Origin: Eurosta solidaginis | Taxonomy: Eukaryota > Arthropoda > Insecta > Diptera > Tephritidae | Direction of reading: 5' to 3' | NCBI RefSeq assembly: GCF_040869045.1 | Contig: NC_090323.1 | Span: forward strand, 39,302,066-39,366,065 | DNA: 64,000 nt | Shown: positions 37,100-47,690 of the stretch, in pieces | Layout: each line of letters opens with the position of its first letter | Position numbering within the stretch: the stretch's first letter is position 1 | Made by a program: the position numbers and the translations under genes | The notes under the pieces: generated by a model | Databases searched by the model: none | What the model was told of the DNA's origin: nothing | What the model saw: only the letters and a program-made list of their open reading frames with translations

Positions 37100-37295
37100 A
37101 GTTTTAACCTTCGTCATCATCACTAATTGGCGCTTAACCGCCTAAGAGCTTTCACCCGTTTCGTAAGAAGTCAAGTCAGCTAACTCTTTTTTAACTGACG
37201 TCAATTGATTATACCAAGGGAGGTCAAGTTTTCCTTCATATACCTCGGCCAAATCAATGGAGGTCTCCTTCCTCTGCTTCAAAAGAAACCTTTGC
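37100..37295 (-). mobile_element. 3' fragment of a non-LTR retrotransposon, second copy
   Basis: Shares the CACTAATTGGCGCTTAACCG start and the later GGGAGGTCAAG / AAATCA / GGAGGTCTC / CCTTCCTCTGCTT blocks with 11745-11900. It is short, with no open frame. It abuts the left end of the foldback element. Confidence 0.6.
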
Positions 37296-37504
37296 TATGC
37301 CTTATATAGCCACGTACTTGTAGATTGATGCACAATTTGTTTCAAGGTTCTATCACTAACAATTAAAGCTCTAAGTGGGTTAATCGGCTTATTGATAACT
37401 ACTGTGGATTTGTATATACCTCTTGCACCAAGCCAAGTGTCAAAGTTTTGGTTGTTGTTGTTGTTGTTGTAGCAATGCTCGCCCCACCTAATAGCCGCGA
37501 CCGA

Positions 37505-39562
37505 TCACAAATTGTCATCAATATCCTCTAACGGGAGTCCAAGGAAACTTGCCGTTTCAACAGGGGTGGACCATAAGGAAAGGGGTGTTAGAGGCGTTGG
37601 TTCCACATTACAATTGAAGAGATGGTTGGTGTCATGTGGGGACACATTGCAAGCGGGGCATACATTTTGTATGTCGGGGTTGATTCTGGATAGGTAAGAC
37701 TTTAACCTGTTACAGTATCCAGAACAAAGTTGAGCAAGAGTGACACGCGTTTCCCTGGGGAGTATGCGTTCCTCTTCCACAAGTTTTGGATAATTTTCGT
37801 TAAGTACTGGATTCACCGGGCAATTCCCGGCATAAAGGTCCGACGCCTGTTTGTGGAATTCACCAAGGACCTGCTTGTGTTTTTTCACTTCATACGGCTG
37901 GGTTCTCAGGTGCCGTATTTCCTCAAAATGCTTACGGAGATGACTCCTTAAGCCCCTAGGCGGTGCTGGTTCATCAATCAGATGTCTGTTGGGATGCCCA
38001 GGTTTCTGGGTATTCAACAGGCACTGTTTGGTCAGCATCAAATTTCTCTCCCTGATGGGGAGTATTCTCGCCTCATTATGCAGATGGTGTTCTGGGGACA
38101 TAAGAAGACAGCCCGTGGCGATTCTGAGAGCAGTATTTTGGCAGGCCTGTAGTTTCTTCCAGTGGGTTATTTTTAGGCTTGGCGACCATATGGGTGACGC
38201 GTAGCACGTAATCGGCTGGCTAATTGCTTTGTATGTAGTCATGAGCGTTTCTTTATCTTTTTCCCAAGTACTGCCAGCGAGGGATTTGAGGATTTTGTTA
38301 CGGCTCTGAATTCTCGGAACAATTGCGGCTGCGTGCTCACCAAAATGTAGACCCTGATCAAACGTCACACCCAAGATTTTGGGGTGTAGGACAGTCGGTA
38401 GCGTAGTGCCATCGACGTGGATGTTCAAAATGGTCGACATTTGGGGCGTCCATGTTGTAAATAAGGTCGCGGAAGATTTAGTCGGTGATAATGCTAGGTT
38501 TCGCGAGGCGAAAAAACTGGAGAGATCAGGGAGGTAGCCGTTTATTTTATTGCATAGCGCATCGATCTTTGGGCCTGGGCCTGTGGCCATAATTGTGCAG
38601 TCATCGGCGTAGGAAACGATTGTGACTCCTTCCGGTGGTGAAGGTAGCTTAGATATGTAGAAATTAAACAAAAGTGGGGATAGGACACCACCCTGTGACA
38701 CCCCCTGTTTAATTCTCCTTGGTTTTGATGTTTCGTTTCTAAATTGCACCGATGCCTGCCGACCACCCACATAATTTGCGGTCCACCTTTTAAGACATGG
38801 GGGAAAGGTAGACCCTTCCAGGTCCTGCAGTAACGAGCTATGGTTGACCGTATCAAAAGCTTTTGATAGGTCTAGCGCTACGAGTACTGTTCTATGGTGG
38901 GGGTATTGATTTAAACCGCAATTTATCTGAGTGCTAATGGCATTTAGCGCGGTGGTAGTGCTATGGAGTTTTCTGAAGCCATGCTGATAAGGGGCTAGCT
39001 GCAAATTTGCTTGGAAATAAGGGAGCAAAATGGCTTCGAGCGTCTTTGCCACTGGCGATAGGAGAGATATCGGCCGATACGACTCACCTATGTTAGCTGG
39101 TTTCCCAGGCTTTAGTAGCGGGACCACCTTGGCCATTTTCCATTTCTCAGGTATGACAAAGGTGGAAAGAGACAGATTGAAGACATGCGCTAAATATTTG
39201 AAACCCTCTTTCCCTAGGCTTTTAAGCATCGGCATGGCTATGCTGTCTCGGCCCACTGCTTTGGATGGTTTAGCACGACCAATGGCGTCCTCAACCTCTT
39301 TAGCGGTGATGGTGATTGGTGACGCGCTGAATTTGTGTTTATGTGCGCGTCTATTGGCTCTCCGTCTATCTTTGTCGACCGTAGGATGCATTATATATTG
39401 TCGGCAGAAAGCGCTCGCGCATTTTTTCGCGTCCGACAGCACTTTGTCGCCGAAGGCGATGGAAACTTTGTCTTTGTGCTTAGTCGGATTCAATAGGGAC
39501 TTTACGGTGGACCAAAGTTTACCCACACCGGTAGAGAGGTTACAACCTCTTAGGTGCTCCTC
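37505..39562 (-). pseudogene. LINE ORF, 3' part: reverse transcriptase and zinc knuckle
   Basis: Open from just after the nonsense codon (in-frame Met at 39526) to TAA-side stop at 37505, 673 residues from that Met. RT blocks are clear: PSKAVGRDSIAMPMLK, YRPISLLSPVAKTLE, YQHGFRKLHSTTTALN, LDLSKAFDTVNH, GVSQGGVLSPLLFNFYI and the catalytic YADD within VSYADDCTIM. The C-terminus has CPACNVSPHDTNHLFNC, a C-x2-C-x8-H-x4-C knuckle common in this LINE type. No RNase H domain was seen. Enzymatically this would carry out target-primed reverse transcription, but the upstream breaks separate it from its endonuclease. Confidence 0.92.
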
Positions 39563-39990
39563 TCATTTCGCCCGCTTGTGTTCATCCACAAGCAAACTGA
39601 TGCGTTGGTTTATATCCCTTATTTGGGGGTCGCCTGGATCAAGCTGTCTTATAAGGTCACGTTCTCTCGCTAAGTTTGCGGCCTCCGCCGGGAAGTGGGG
39701 CCGGATTTCGGGAATTCTCCCGGCGGGAATGAAACGAGCCGAGGCGGATTCAATGACCTTGCGGAAAACACGCTCCCCTTGGCGGGCATCAGTTGGGATA
39801 GGGAGGGCAGCAAAGCGGTTGTCTGTAAAAAAATTGTATTCGTCCCACTTTCCTTTTTTAAAGTTAATGAAAGTGCGTTTTTCTGCAATGATGAAGTCGG
39901 CGGAACGCTCGAGCGAAATAAGTATAGGCAGGTGGTCGGATGCCAATGTCACCATCGGCTGCCCGTTGACGCAGTCAAGCTCACGCTTGA
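39563..39990 (-). pseudogene. LINE ORF, middle part after frameshift: end of endonuclease and linker
   Basis: Continues the endonuclease in another frame: ELDCVNGQPMVTLASDHLPI carries the catalytic SDHLPI motif. A linker typical of the region between endonuclease and RT follows (FINFKKGKWDEY). The frame ends at TGA (39563-39565) after HKRAK. Downstream codons in the same frame read EEHLRGCNL and lead directly into GKLWSTVK of the next segment. The interruption is therefore a single nonsense change, most simply TGG to TGA. Confidence 0.88.
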
Positions 39991-41481
39991 AATATCCGGT
40001 GAACTGTGACAACTTCCTACCATACGTGTGGGGGCGTCTCCGTTTATTGCGCAGAACGTCGTTTCTTCTATTCGATCCGCCAACATCTCACCCCTACTGT
40101 CCGCCCGCAAGTTTGAATGCCATAGATCATAATGGGCATTGAAATCGCCTAAGATAATGCGATTGTTGCCAGTGAGTAAGGCCTCGATATTAGGGCGGTA
40201 TCCTCTGGGGCAACAGGTGACAGGAGGGATGTAGATGTTGATGATTTCTAGATTTGCATCGCCTGACCGAACAGATAGGCTTTGACGTTCTAAGACATTG
40301 TCCCTGCGGTCGATGCCAGGATCAAATATATAATATTGCACAGAGTGGTGTATAATAAACGCGAGGCCGCCTCCATTTCCGCTCTCGCGATCTTTCCTGT
40401 GGACATTATACCCAGAGCAGGTCTGCAATGCAGATCTTGCTGTGAGTTTAGTCTCTTGAATCGCAGCAATGCGGATGTTGTGCCGCTCCATGAAATCGAC
40501 TATATCCGTAATCTTCCCAGTTAGTCCATTACAGCTTAACTGCAGAATTCTGAAGTGCATAAGGGGAGACGTCGCCACTCTGGGGGTAAGTGACGGGTGA
40601 CTACGCCTGGGTTGTGGAAGGCCAGGACGCAATTGCTGTTGTGGCCCTGGGACTGGGCGTCCTTGGGCAAACATTGGGGTACCCGGATGATTTGGGTTTG
40701 CGACCTGACAACATGGCGCGATGAAACCCGTCGGGGGGTTGCCGTCGCGGAGACCAGAACATCTAGGAAAGTGGCACCACCCAAGGCAGGAGCTGCATTG
40801 GGCTGATGTCGCAAACCTATATATTCTGTGCTGGCAGACGGTGCAAACGGAGGTAGGGACTAAGAGTCTGTTTCCCTGACCTGCACGATTGCTGACGGAA
40901 AAGAGGGGGGGGGGGGGGGGGGAAGACGGGGGCAGGGGCTGATGCTCAGGATTGCTACCAACTCTACTACGAAGGTAGTAGTTATGAGTGGTATCAGCTG
41001 TTTGAGTTGTTGGCGCCATGGGGCGCGAGCAGCAGCGGGTACTTGTTGTGGCTTGCTGAGCAGCGGGGCTGCTGGAAGGTAGTGGGGCGCTTAGGCGTAG
41101 ACTGCGGGACGCCCTTTGGCGTGAACAGCAAGGAGCCACAAAAGATTTATAAAAGTTACGTGGACGTCGGGTTTTGGGATCAAGCCCAGAACAACCTGTC
41201 CGATGCAACCATCCCTTGCACGAGACACACTGAACAGAGTATGACCGTCCTAAAAAGATTCTTTTCCGGCAGATGCAGCAAAACCATTTCTCAGGACCCG
41301 GGTCAGGAGACAGACCCCGATTGAATTCGATGCCTTCCCGGAGTAAGAGAATATGGAGCAGTCTTGCTGCAAGGAGCTGCTGGGAGGATGACAATTTGTG
41401 GGAGGGACGAAACAAATTAGATGGGGTCACACTGAAATGACAGTCCTTGGTCGGGAAAAATCCCGAGTCGCTCCGGTACAT
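39949..41481 (-). pseudogene. LINE ORF, 5' part: two Cys-rich PHD-like modules and endonuclease
   Basis: Reads from the first in-element Met at 41481 to a stop at 39949 (510 codons). About residues 45-105 hold a PHD/RING-like module (CCICRKRI..., CVSCKGWLHRTGC, then CC). A second such module follows at about residues 205-260 (CTVCQHRIY, CSSCLGWCHFPRC, then CC). Between them is a Ser/Pro-rich linker with a proline run encoded by a poly-G tract of the plus strand near 40906. From about residue 310 comes an apurinic-type endonuclease with QLSCNGLTGK, QETKL, GGGLAFI, NIYIPP and GDFNAHYDLW. The domain breaks off after HSSPDIS through a frameshift near 39985-39993. The frame also stays open into flanking DNA as far as 41586. 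Confidence 0.88.
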
Positions 41482-44400
41482 AGAACCGACTGCCTTGGGA
41501 AGCGTCAAAGTTTTGGTTTTTGCAATATATGGGAACCCACTATTGGATTGATCTAAAATTAGACAATCATTAACCCGTCGAGGCAAAAATGGGAATTATC
41601 GGGACACAACTAACTTAAAACTTTTTTTGTACTATATAGCTACCTACTTGTGGATTAGTTCACATCTTGGTATAAAGATCAATCAACAAGCCTTCAAGGC
41701 GAAAATCGGAATCTATTGGTACATGAATGAACCAGCACAAAGATTGTTCCATATCCCTTGAACCATTGAAGATTTTTGAAACTCTTGTTTTGCACCTACT
41801 TGTAGATTAATCCGATAATTTTTTTGCAGTCATATGCATATGTAGCTATCTGATTTAGATTAATGCACAATTTGATTCAAGGTTCTATCATTAACGGTTC
41901 AGGCGCTAAGTGGATTAATCGGTCACCTTGTGTATATCTCTTGAACCAAGCCAAATTACAAAATTTTTGTTTTTTAAACATGCAGGTGGTACCCACTTTT
42001 AGATTAGTCCACAATTTGATGTTATCGAAAAATTGATTAATCCACATAGCGCCTTAACCATTAACGATAAAATCTTAAATCGAATGGTGGCTTAATCTAC
42101 AAGCCGGTAGCTACATAACGCAACAAAGAAAAAATTAAGTTTTGCCTGGCTCAAGGGATTTTCGCAATAACCGGTTCAGTCGTCGGTAGTTTCCGATAAA
42201 CGGAATATTTTGTATATCTCTCGAACCAAGCCAAATGACAAAGTTTTTGTTTTTGTAATAAATAGGTACTTACCTGTAAATTAATTCGCAACTTGACATA
42301 AAGTCCAATCATCAACCCTTCAAGGCGAAAAAGGGGAACTTATCCGTACATTAATGACCCAGCACACAGATTGCTCCATATCTCTTGAACCTAGCAAGAT
42401 TTTCGCAACTCTTGTTTTGCGTCATATAGTCACCTATTTATAGATTAAAGCGCAATTTGAGCCAATATTCTATCGCTATCGGTTCAATTTCTACGCGCGA
42501 TTTATCGGTTGATGGATTAGTGCTGACTCAAACTGTTTTATGTGTATTACTCTTGAAGAAAACAAAATTTAAGACATTTTTTTTGCATTCATATAGCTAC
42601 CTGATGTAGATTAACACACAATTTGATTCAAGGTTCTATCATTAACGGTTAAAGCGCTAAGTGCATTAATCGATTTTTCGATAATTAATGTCGCTTTGTG
42701 TATACCTATGGAACCGTTAAAGACGGAACCTTGATTCTTAATGTACACGTAGGTAGTTATGCAATACATAAATAAAATTTGAAAAATTTTGGTTGGTTCA
42801 AGAGATTTAGGTGTTGGGTTATTTGCGTATCGATAAATCCCATTTTTGCCTTCAAGGGTTAATGATGGAACCTTATATCAAATTGTGGACTTATGTTCAA
42901 GAAGGTACCTACATATAGGAACAACAAAAACTTTGTTAATTTGATTGGTTCAAGAGATATACACAAAGTAACAATATCTATGGAAAACCGTTTAATCCAC
43001 TTAGCCCCTTAACCGTTAACGATAGAACTTTAAATCGAAGGGTGGCTCAATCTACAAACTGGTAGCTACATAAGACCACAAAAATAAAATTTTAATTTTT
43101 GCTTGGATCAAGAGATTTGCGCAATAGTCGGTTTAGGCGTCGGTAGTTGCCGATAAACGGAATATTTTGTATACCTCTTGAACCAAGCCAGATCACAAAG
43201 TTTTTATTTTTGAAATAAATAGGTACTTGCCTGCAGATTAATCCACAACTTGATATAAAGTTCAATCATTAATCCTTTAAGGCGAAAACGGTGAAGTTAT
43301 CCGTACATGACCCAGCACATAGATTGCTCCATATCTCTTGAACCTAGCAAGGTTTTCGTAACTCTTGTTTCGCATCATATAGTCACCTATTTGTAGATTA
43401 TCGCGCAATTTGAGCCAAGACTCTGTCGCTAGCGGTTCAATTTCTACGCGCGATTTAACGGTTGATCGATCAGTGCTGACTGCAAACAGTTTTTTGTGTA
43501 TATCTCTTGAAGAAAGCAACATTTAAGCAACGTTTTTTTTTGCATTCGTATAGCACCTGATGTAGATTTATACACGATTTGATTCAAGGTTCTATCATTA
43601 ACGGCTAAGGCGCTAAGTACATTAATCGGTTTTTCGATAAGTAGTGTCCTTTTGTATATATCTATGGAACCGTTAACGATAAAACCTTGATTCTTAATCT
43701 ACACGTATGTAGTTATGTAACACATAAACACAATGTGAAACATTTTGATTGGTTCAAGAGATTTAATTGCCGGGTTATTTGTGTATCGCTAAATCCCATT
43801 TTTGCCTTTAAGGGTTAATGATGGAACGTTATATGAAATTGTGGACATATGTACAAGAAGGTACCTGCAAGGAACAAGAAAAACTTTGTTAATTTGCTTG
43901 GTTCAAGATATATACGCAAAGTAACAGAAGCTATCGAAAAACCAATTAATCCACTTAGCACCTTAACTGTTAGCGATAGAACCTTGAATCAAATCGTGTA
44001 TCAATCTACATCAGGTAGCTATAAGAATGCAAAAAAAAACGTCGCTTAAATGTTGCTTTCTTCAAGAGATATACACAAAAAACTGTTTGCAGTCAGCACT
44101 GATCGATCAACCGATAAATCGCACGTACAAATTGAATCGCTAGCGATAGAGTCTTGGATCAAATTGTGGAATAATCTAAAAATAGGTGAATATATGATGC
44201 GAAACAAGAGTTACGAAAACCTTTGCTAGGTTCAAGAGATATGGAACAATCAATGTGCTGGGTCATTCATGTACGAATAACTTCACCGTTTTCGCCTTGA
44301 AGGGTTAATGATTGAACTTTATATCAAGTTGTGGATTAATCTGCAGGTAAGTACCTATTTATTGCAAAAATAAAAACTTTATCGTCTGGCTTGGTTCAAG

Positions 44401-45870
44401 AGGTATACAAAATATTCCGTTTATCGGCAACTACCGACGACTAAACCGACTATTGCGCAAATCTCTTGATCCAAGCAAAAATTAAAATTTTATTTTTGTT
44501 GCGTTATGTAGCTACCAGCTCGTAGATTGAGCCACCCTTCGATTTAAAGTTCTATCTTTAACGGTTAAGACGCTAAGTGGATTAATCGGTTTTTCCATAA
44601 CTACTGCTACTTTGTGTATATCTCTTGAACCAATCAAATTAACAAAGTTTTTGTTGTTCCTATATGCAGATACCTTCTTGTGTATAAGTCCACAATTTGA
44701 TATAAGTTTCCATCATTAACCCTTAAAGGGAAAAATGGGATTTATCGATACAAAAATAATGCAGCACGTAAATCTCTTGAACCAATCAAAATTTTTCAAA
44801 TTATATTTATATATTGCATAACTACCTACGTGTAGATTAAGAATCAAGGTTCCATCGTCGATGTTTCCATAATATACACAAAGGGACACTAATTATCGAA
44901 AAACCGATTAATGCACTTAGCGCCTTAACCGTTAATTATAGAACCTTGAATCAAATCGTGTATCAATCTACATCAGGTAGCTATATGAATGCAAAAAAAA
45001 CGTCGCTTAAATGTTGCTTTCTTCAAGAGATATATACAAAAAACTGTTTGCAGTCAGCACTGATCGATCAACCGATAAGAAATTGAACAGCTAGCGATAG
45101 AGTCTTGGCTCAAATTGCGCGATAATCTACAGATAGGTGACTATATGATGCGAAACAAGAGTTACGAAAACCTATCTTGGTTCAAGAGATATGGAGCAAT
45201 CTATATGCTGGGTCGTCCATGTACGGATAAGTTTCACTTTTTCGCCTTGAAGGGTTAATGACTGAACTTTATGCCAAGTTGTGGATTAATCTACAGGTAA
45301 GTACCTATTTATTGCAAAAATAAAAACTTTGCCATCTAGCTTGGTTCAAGAGATACACAAAATAATCCGTTTATCGGCAACTACCGACGACTAAACTGAT
45401 TATTGGGCAACTCTCTTGAGTCAAGCAAAACTAAACAAATTTTTTTGTTGTGTTATGTTGCTACCAGCTTGTAGATTAAGCCACCATTCGATTTAAGATT
45501 TTATCGTTAACGGTTAAGGCGCTTTGTGGATTAATCGGTTTTTCCATAACTGCTGTGCCTTTGTGTATGTCTCTGCAACCGTTAACGATGGAACATTTCT
45601 TCAAATTGAGGCTTAATATAATTCCCATTTTTGCCCGTAAGGGTTAATGAGGGAATGTTATATCAAATTGTGGACTGGTCTAAAAGTGGGTACCCGCATA
45701 TTGCAAAAACAAAAACTTTGTTATTTTGCCTTTTGGGTACCTGCATATCGTAAAAACAAAAACTTGTCGTTTGGCTTAATTCAAGAGTTAAACACAAAGT
45801 GACAGTAGTTATCGAAAAGCCGATTCACCTATGAAGCGACTTAACCGTTGACGTTAGAACCTGGAATCAA

Positions 45871-47139
45871 ACATTGCTATAAAGGTTCCACTCCACATTT
45901 CTTCTGTTCCTCAGCTTCAGTTTTAACACAAATAAAGCTTAAAGAAATAAAACACTTTTTTTTTTTTACTGCTACAGAAAGTTTTATTGGTAAATTACTC
46001 ACTAACTATTTTTTATAATATTTAAATTAGTTTAATTATATTTAATATGGTTATTTCAATTTTTGGTTTTTGTAGTCTGTTTTGAGTGTTCTTATATTTT
46101 GTTTATAATTTTGTATCATTTTAATCATGTAATAGAAATATTTGTTTTGCATTTATTTGCAACAAAGTTTAGTTTTCTAATACAATACCACTGTGAGTGT
46201 CTTCGAGTTTACTAAATATGAAATGTTTTGATGAGTGAGTGAATTGAACCAAAAATTTAGAACTTTATAGACAATTCATTTTTTTTTTTTTGATATCGTA
46301 TACATAAGATATATTAAATATTTATATATATTTATGTAGCTAATCTTTATTTTCATCATAGTTTTATATTAACTTAAGAATTTTTTGGGATTTGTTATAA
46401 ATAATTCATTTATTTCATGAGTATTTGTGTTTGTGTATTTATATGTCTGTGTATATTCTAGTTTTATTAGCTTTGAACTTTTACCGTTACCATGTTTTGT
46501 AGTTGTATAGATGCGTTGATTTTAAGTGAGTTTCAGTGTATTTGTTTATTATATAGACATAAATATGTACTTCGTCAGCATGTATATAGGTATGTGTTGA
46601 TAGCTTGTTTTATGTTTCACATTGCAATGGTTTAATAATGACTAAATTAGTTAGTTAAATCACAAAAAATTATTATATATATGGAGTGTAAAAATCACGG
46701 TGCTTGTAACGTAATATTCAAACAAAATACTTAAGCAACAAACTTACATTTATTAGCACAGCTTGAGTACGAGCAAACGCTTACAATTAAAGCGTAAATT
46801 AGCAATTTTAACTAAAAGTGACCTTTAGAAAATATACCATTATTATGACTTTATAAGTGTACATATTTTTATAATTTACAAATGCTTTTTTTCTATAGCG
46901 AAAATTTTTAACCAAATCCTTTCATTGTTCTGTAGAAATATATTAGATAACAATTGTAATTAGAAGATCGTTTTTCAAAAAAAGTATTGCCAGATAGTGC
47001 GGTGTGGATGGTAAACTTTCGGCAGCTTGTAAGAAATGTTCCCAATATAGATGACGTAACTACTGCATAGCAACTCTCGTAAATTTCAATACCAGATTGG
47101 CGTGTTGTGCCAATATTTTCTATTTAAGGTCTAAATACT
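45871..47139. other. AT-rich non-coding DNA
   Basis: T-rich on the plus strand. It starts right at the right end of the foldback element. No feature was recognised. Confidence 0.55.
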
Positions 47140-47690
47140 AATTTGCTTGATGTACGACCTAACCTTAAACTTTCGCCTTGATGAGAGCCATCCCTCACTG
47201 CGTAGCTATGAGGCACATTTAGGTCGTCTGGCCCATTATGTTACCACCAGAAGAGCTAGGGAGCTTCCTATTCCAAAAACTAAGGACATTTAACGATTTC
47301 CCCCCTTCTATCCAAGCGCAAATTTTCTTTGATTTCACTAGAGCAACATAGTCAATGAAGTGCCTCTACACACATTTTTGACCGGAGCAGAGCATTTCTT
47401 AAGTAAGTGCTCAATGCTTCCTATCTTCTTGTCTGCCTTACAACTATGACAGAGATTTTCATGCATTCACCTTGTATTCTCATTAGACGGTCGTTAAACA
47501 AACTTCTGGTAGCACTCCTTAAACACTTAAACAAACTTCTGGTAGCACCACTCCTCACGGACCAGTCAGTTTAACCTAACGTAACTCATCAGATAGTGAC
47601 CCGTTATTATACCAATGCATGAACCACTGCAAAATCGACTAAGATCAATTAGTGACACATAGCGGCTATCATTAATGTGGGGCTAAGTTT
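47140..47690 (-). mobile_element. Decayed LINE 3' fragment
   Basis: Less AT-rich than its surroundings. On the minus strand, 47360-47460 translates to ENLCHSCKADKKIGSIEHLL followed by KKC. This has the spacing C-x2-C-x10-H-x4-C of the C-terminal zinc knuckle of non-LTR retrotransposons. The rest is broken. An internal near-duplication (AAACAAACTTCTGGTAGCA) occurs at about 47496 and 47531. Confidence 0.55.

Larger units (their letters stand above)
37454..41503 (-). mobile_element. Nearly complete non-LTR retrotransposon (jockey-like LINE), 4.05 kb
   Basis: Flanked by an identical 15-bp target-site duplication GTCAAAGTTTTGGTT (37439-37453 and 41504-41518). The 3' end on the minus strand is an (ACA)n-type tail next to 37454, as in LINEs without a poly-A tail. 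The coding order is Cys-rich modules, endonuclease, reverse transcriptase, C-terminal zinc knuckle. One frameshift and one nonsense codon break the single long frame, so this copy is inactive but young. The insertion site is a unit of the surrounding foldback element, which is therefore older. Assignment to the jockey group is by appearance of the RT and lack of RNase H. Confidence 0.9.
37305..45870. mobile_element. Large foldback element (nested palindrome), interrupted by a LINE
   Basis: Paired inverted segments share one axis near 43788. Position sums stay close to 87577 for pairs such as 43309/44265, 43178/44399, 42951/44629, 42733/44845, 42599/44979, 42196/45379 and 42052/45523. Each arm is about 2 kb once the LINE (37454-41503) is removed. 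A ~200-bp loop (about 43690-43890) is unpaired. The arms consist of diverged copies of a unit with TATCTCTTGAACCAAGCC, GTAGATTAATCC, ATCATTAACCCTT and GCGCTAAGTGGATTAATCGG, in both orientations. Arms start to drift out of register by ~100 bp beyond 42020/45560. No transposase is seen. Confidence 0.85.

Noticed and set aside
39030..40142. 370-residue plus-strand open frame
   Set aside because: It lies antisense to the LINE endonuclease/RT region, whose minus-strand motifs (SDHLPI, YADD) are unmistakable.
39949..41586. 545-residue ORF starting at the ATG at 41586
   Set aside because: The first 35 codons are host DNA outside the LINE (beyond its 5' end at 41503) and only happen to be open.
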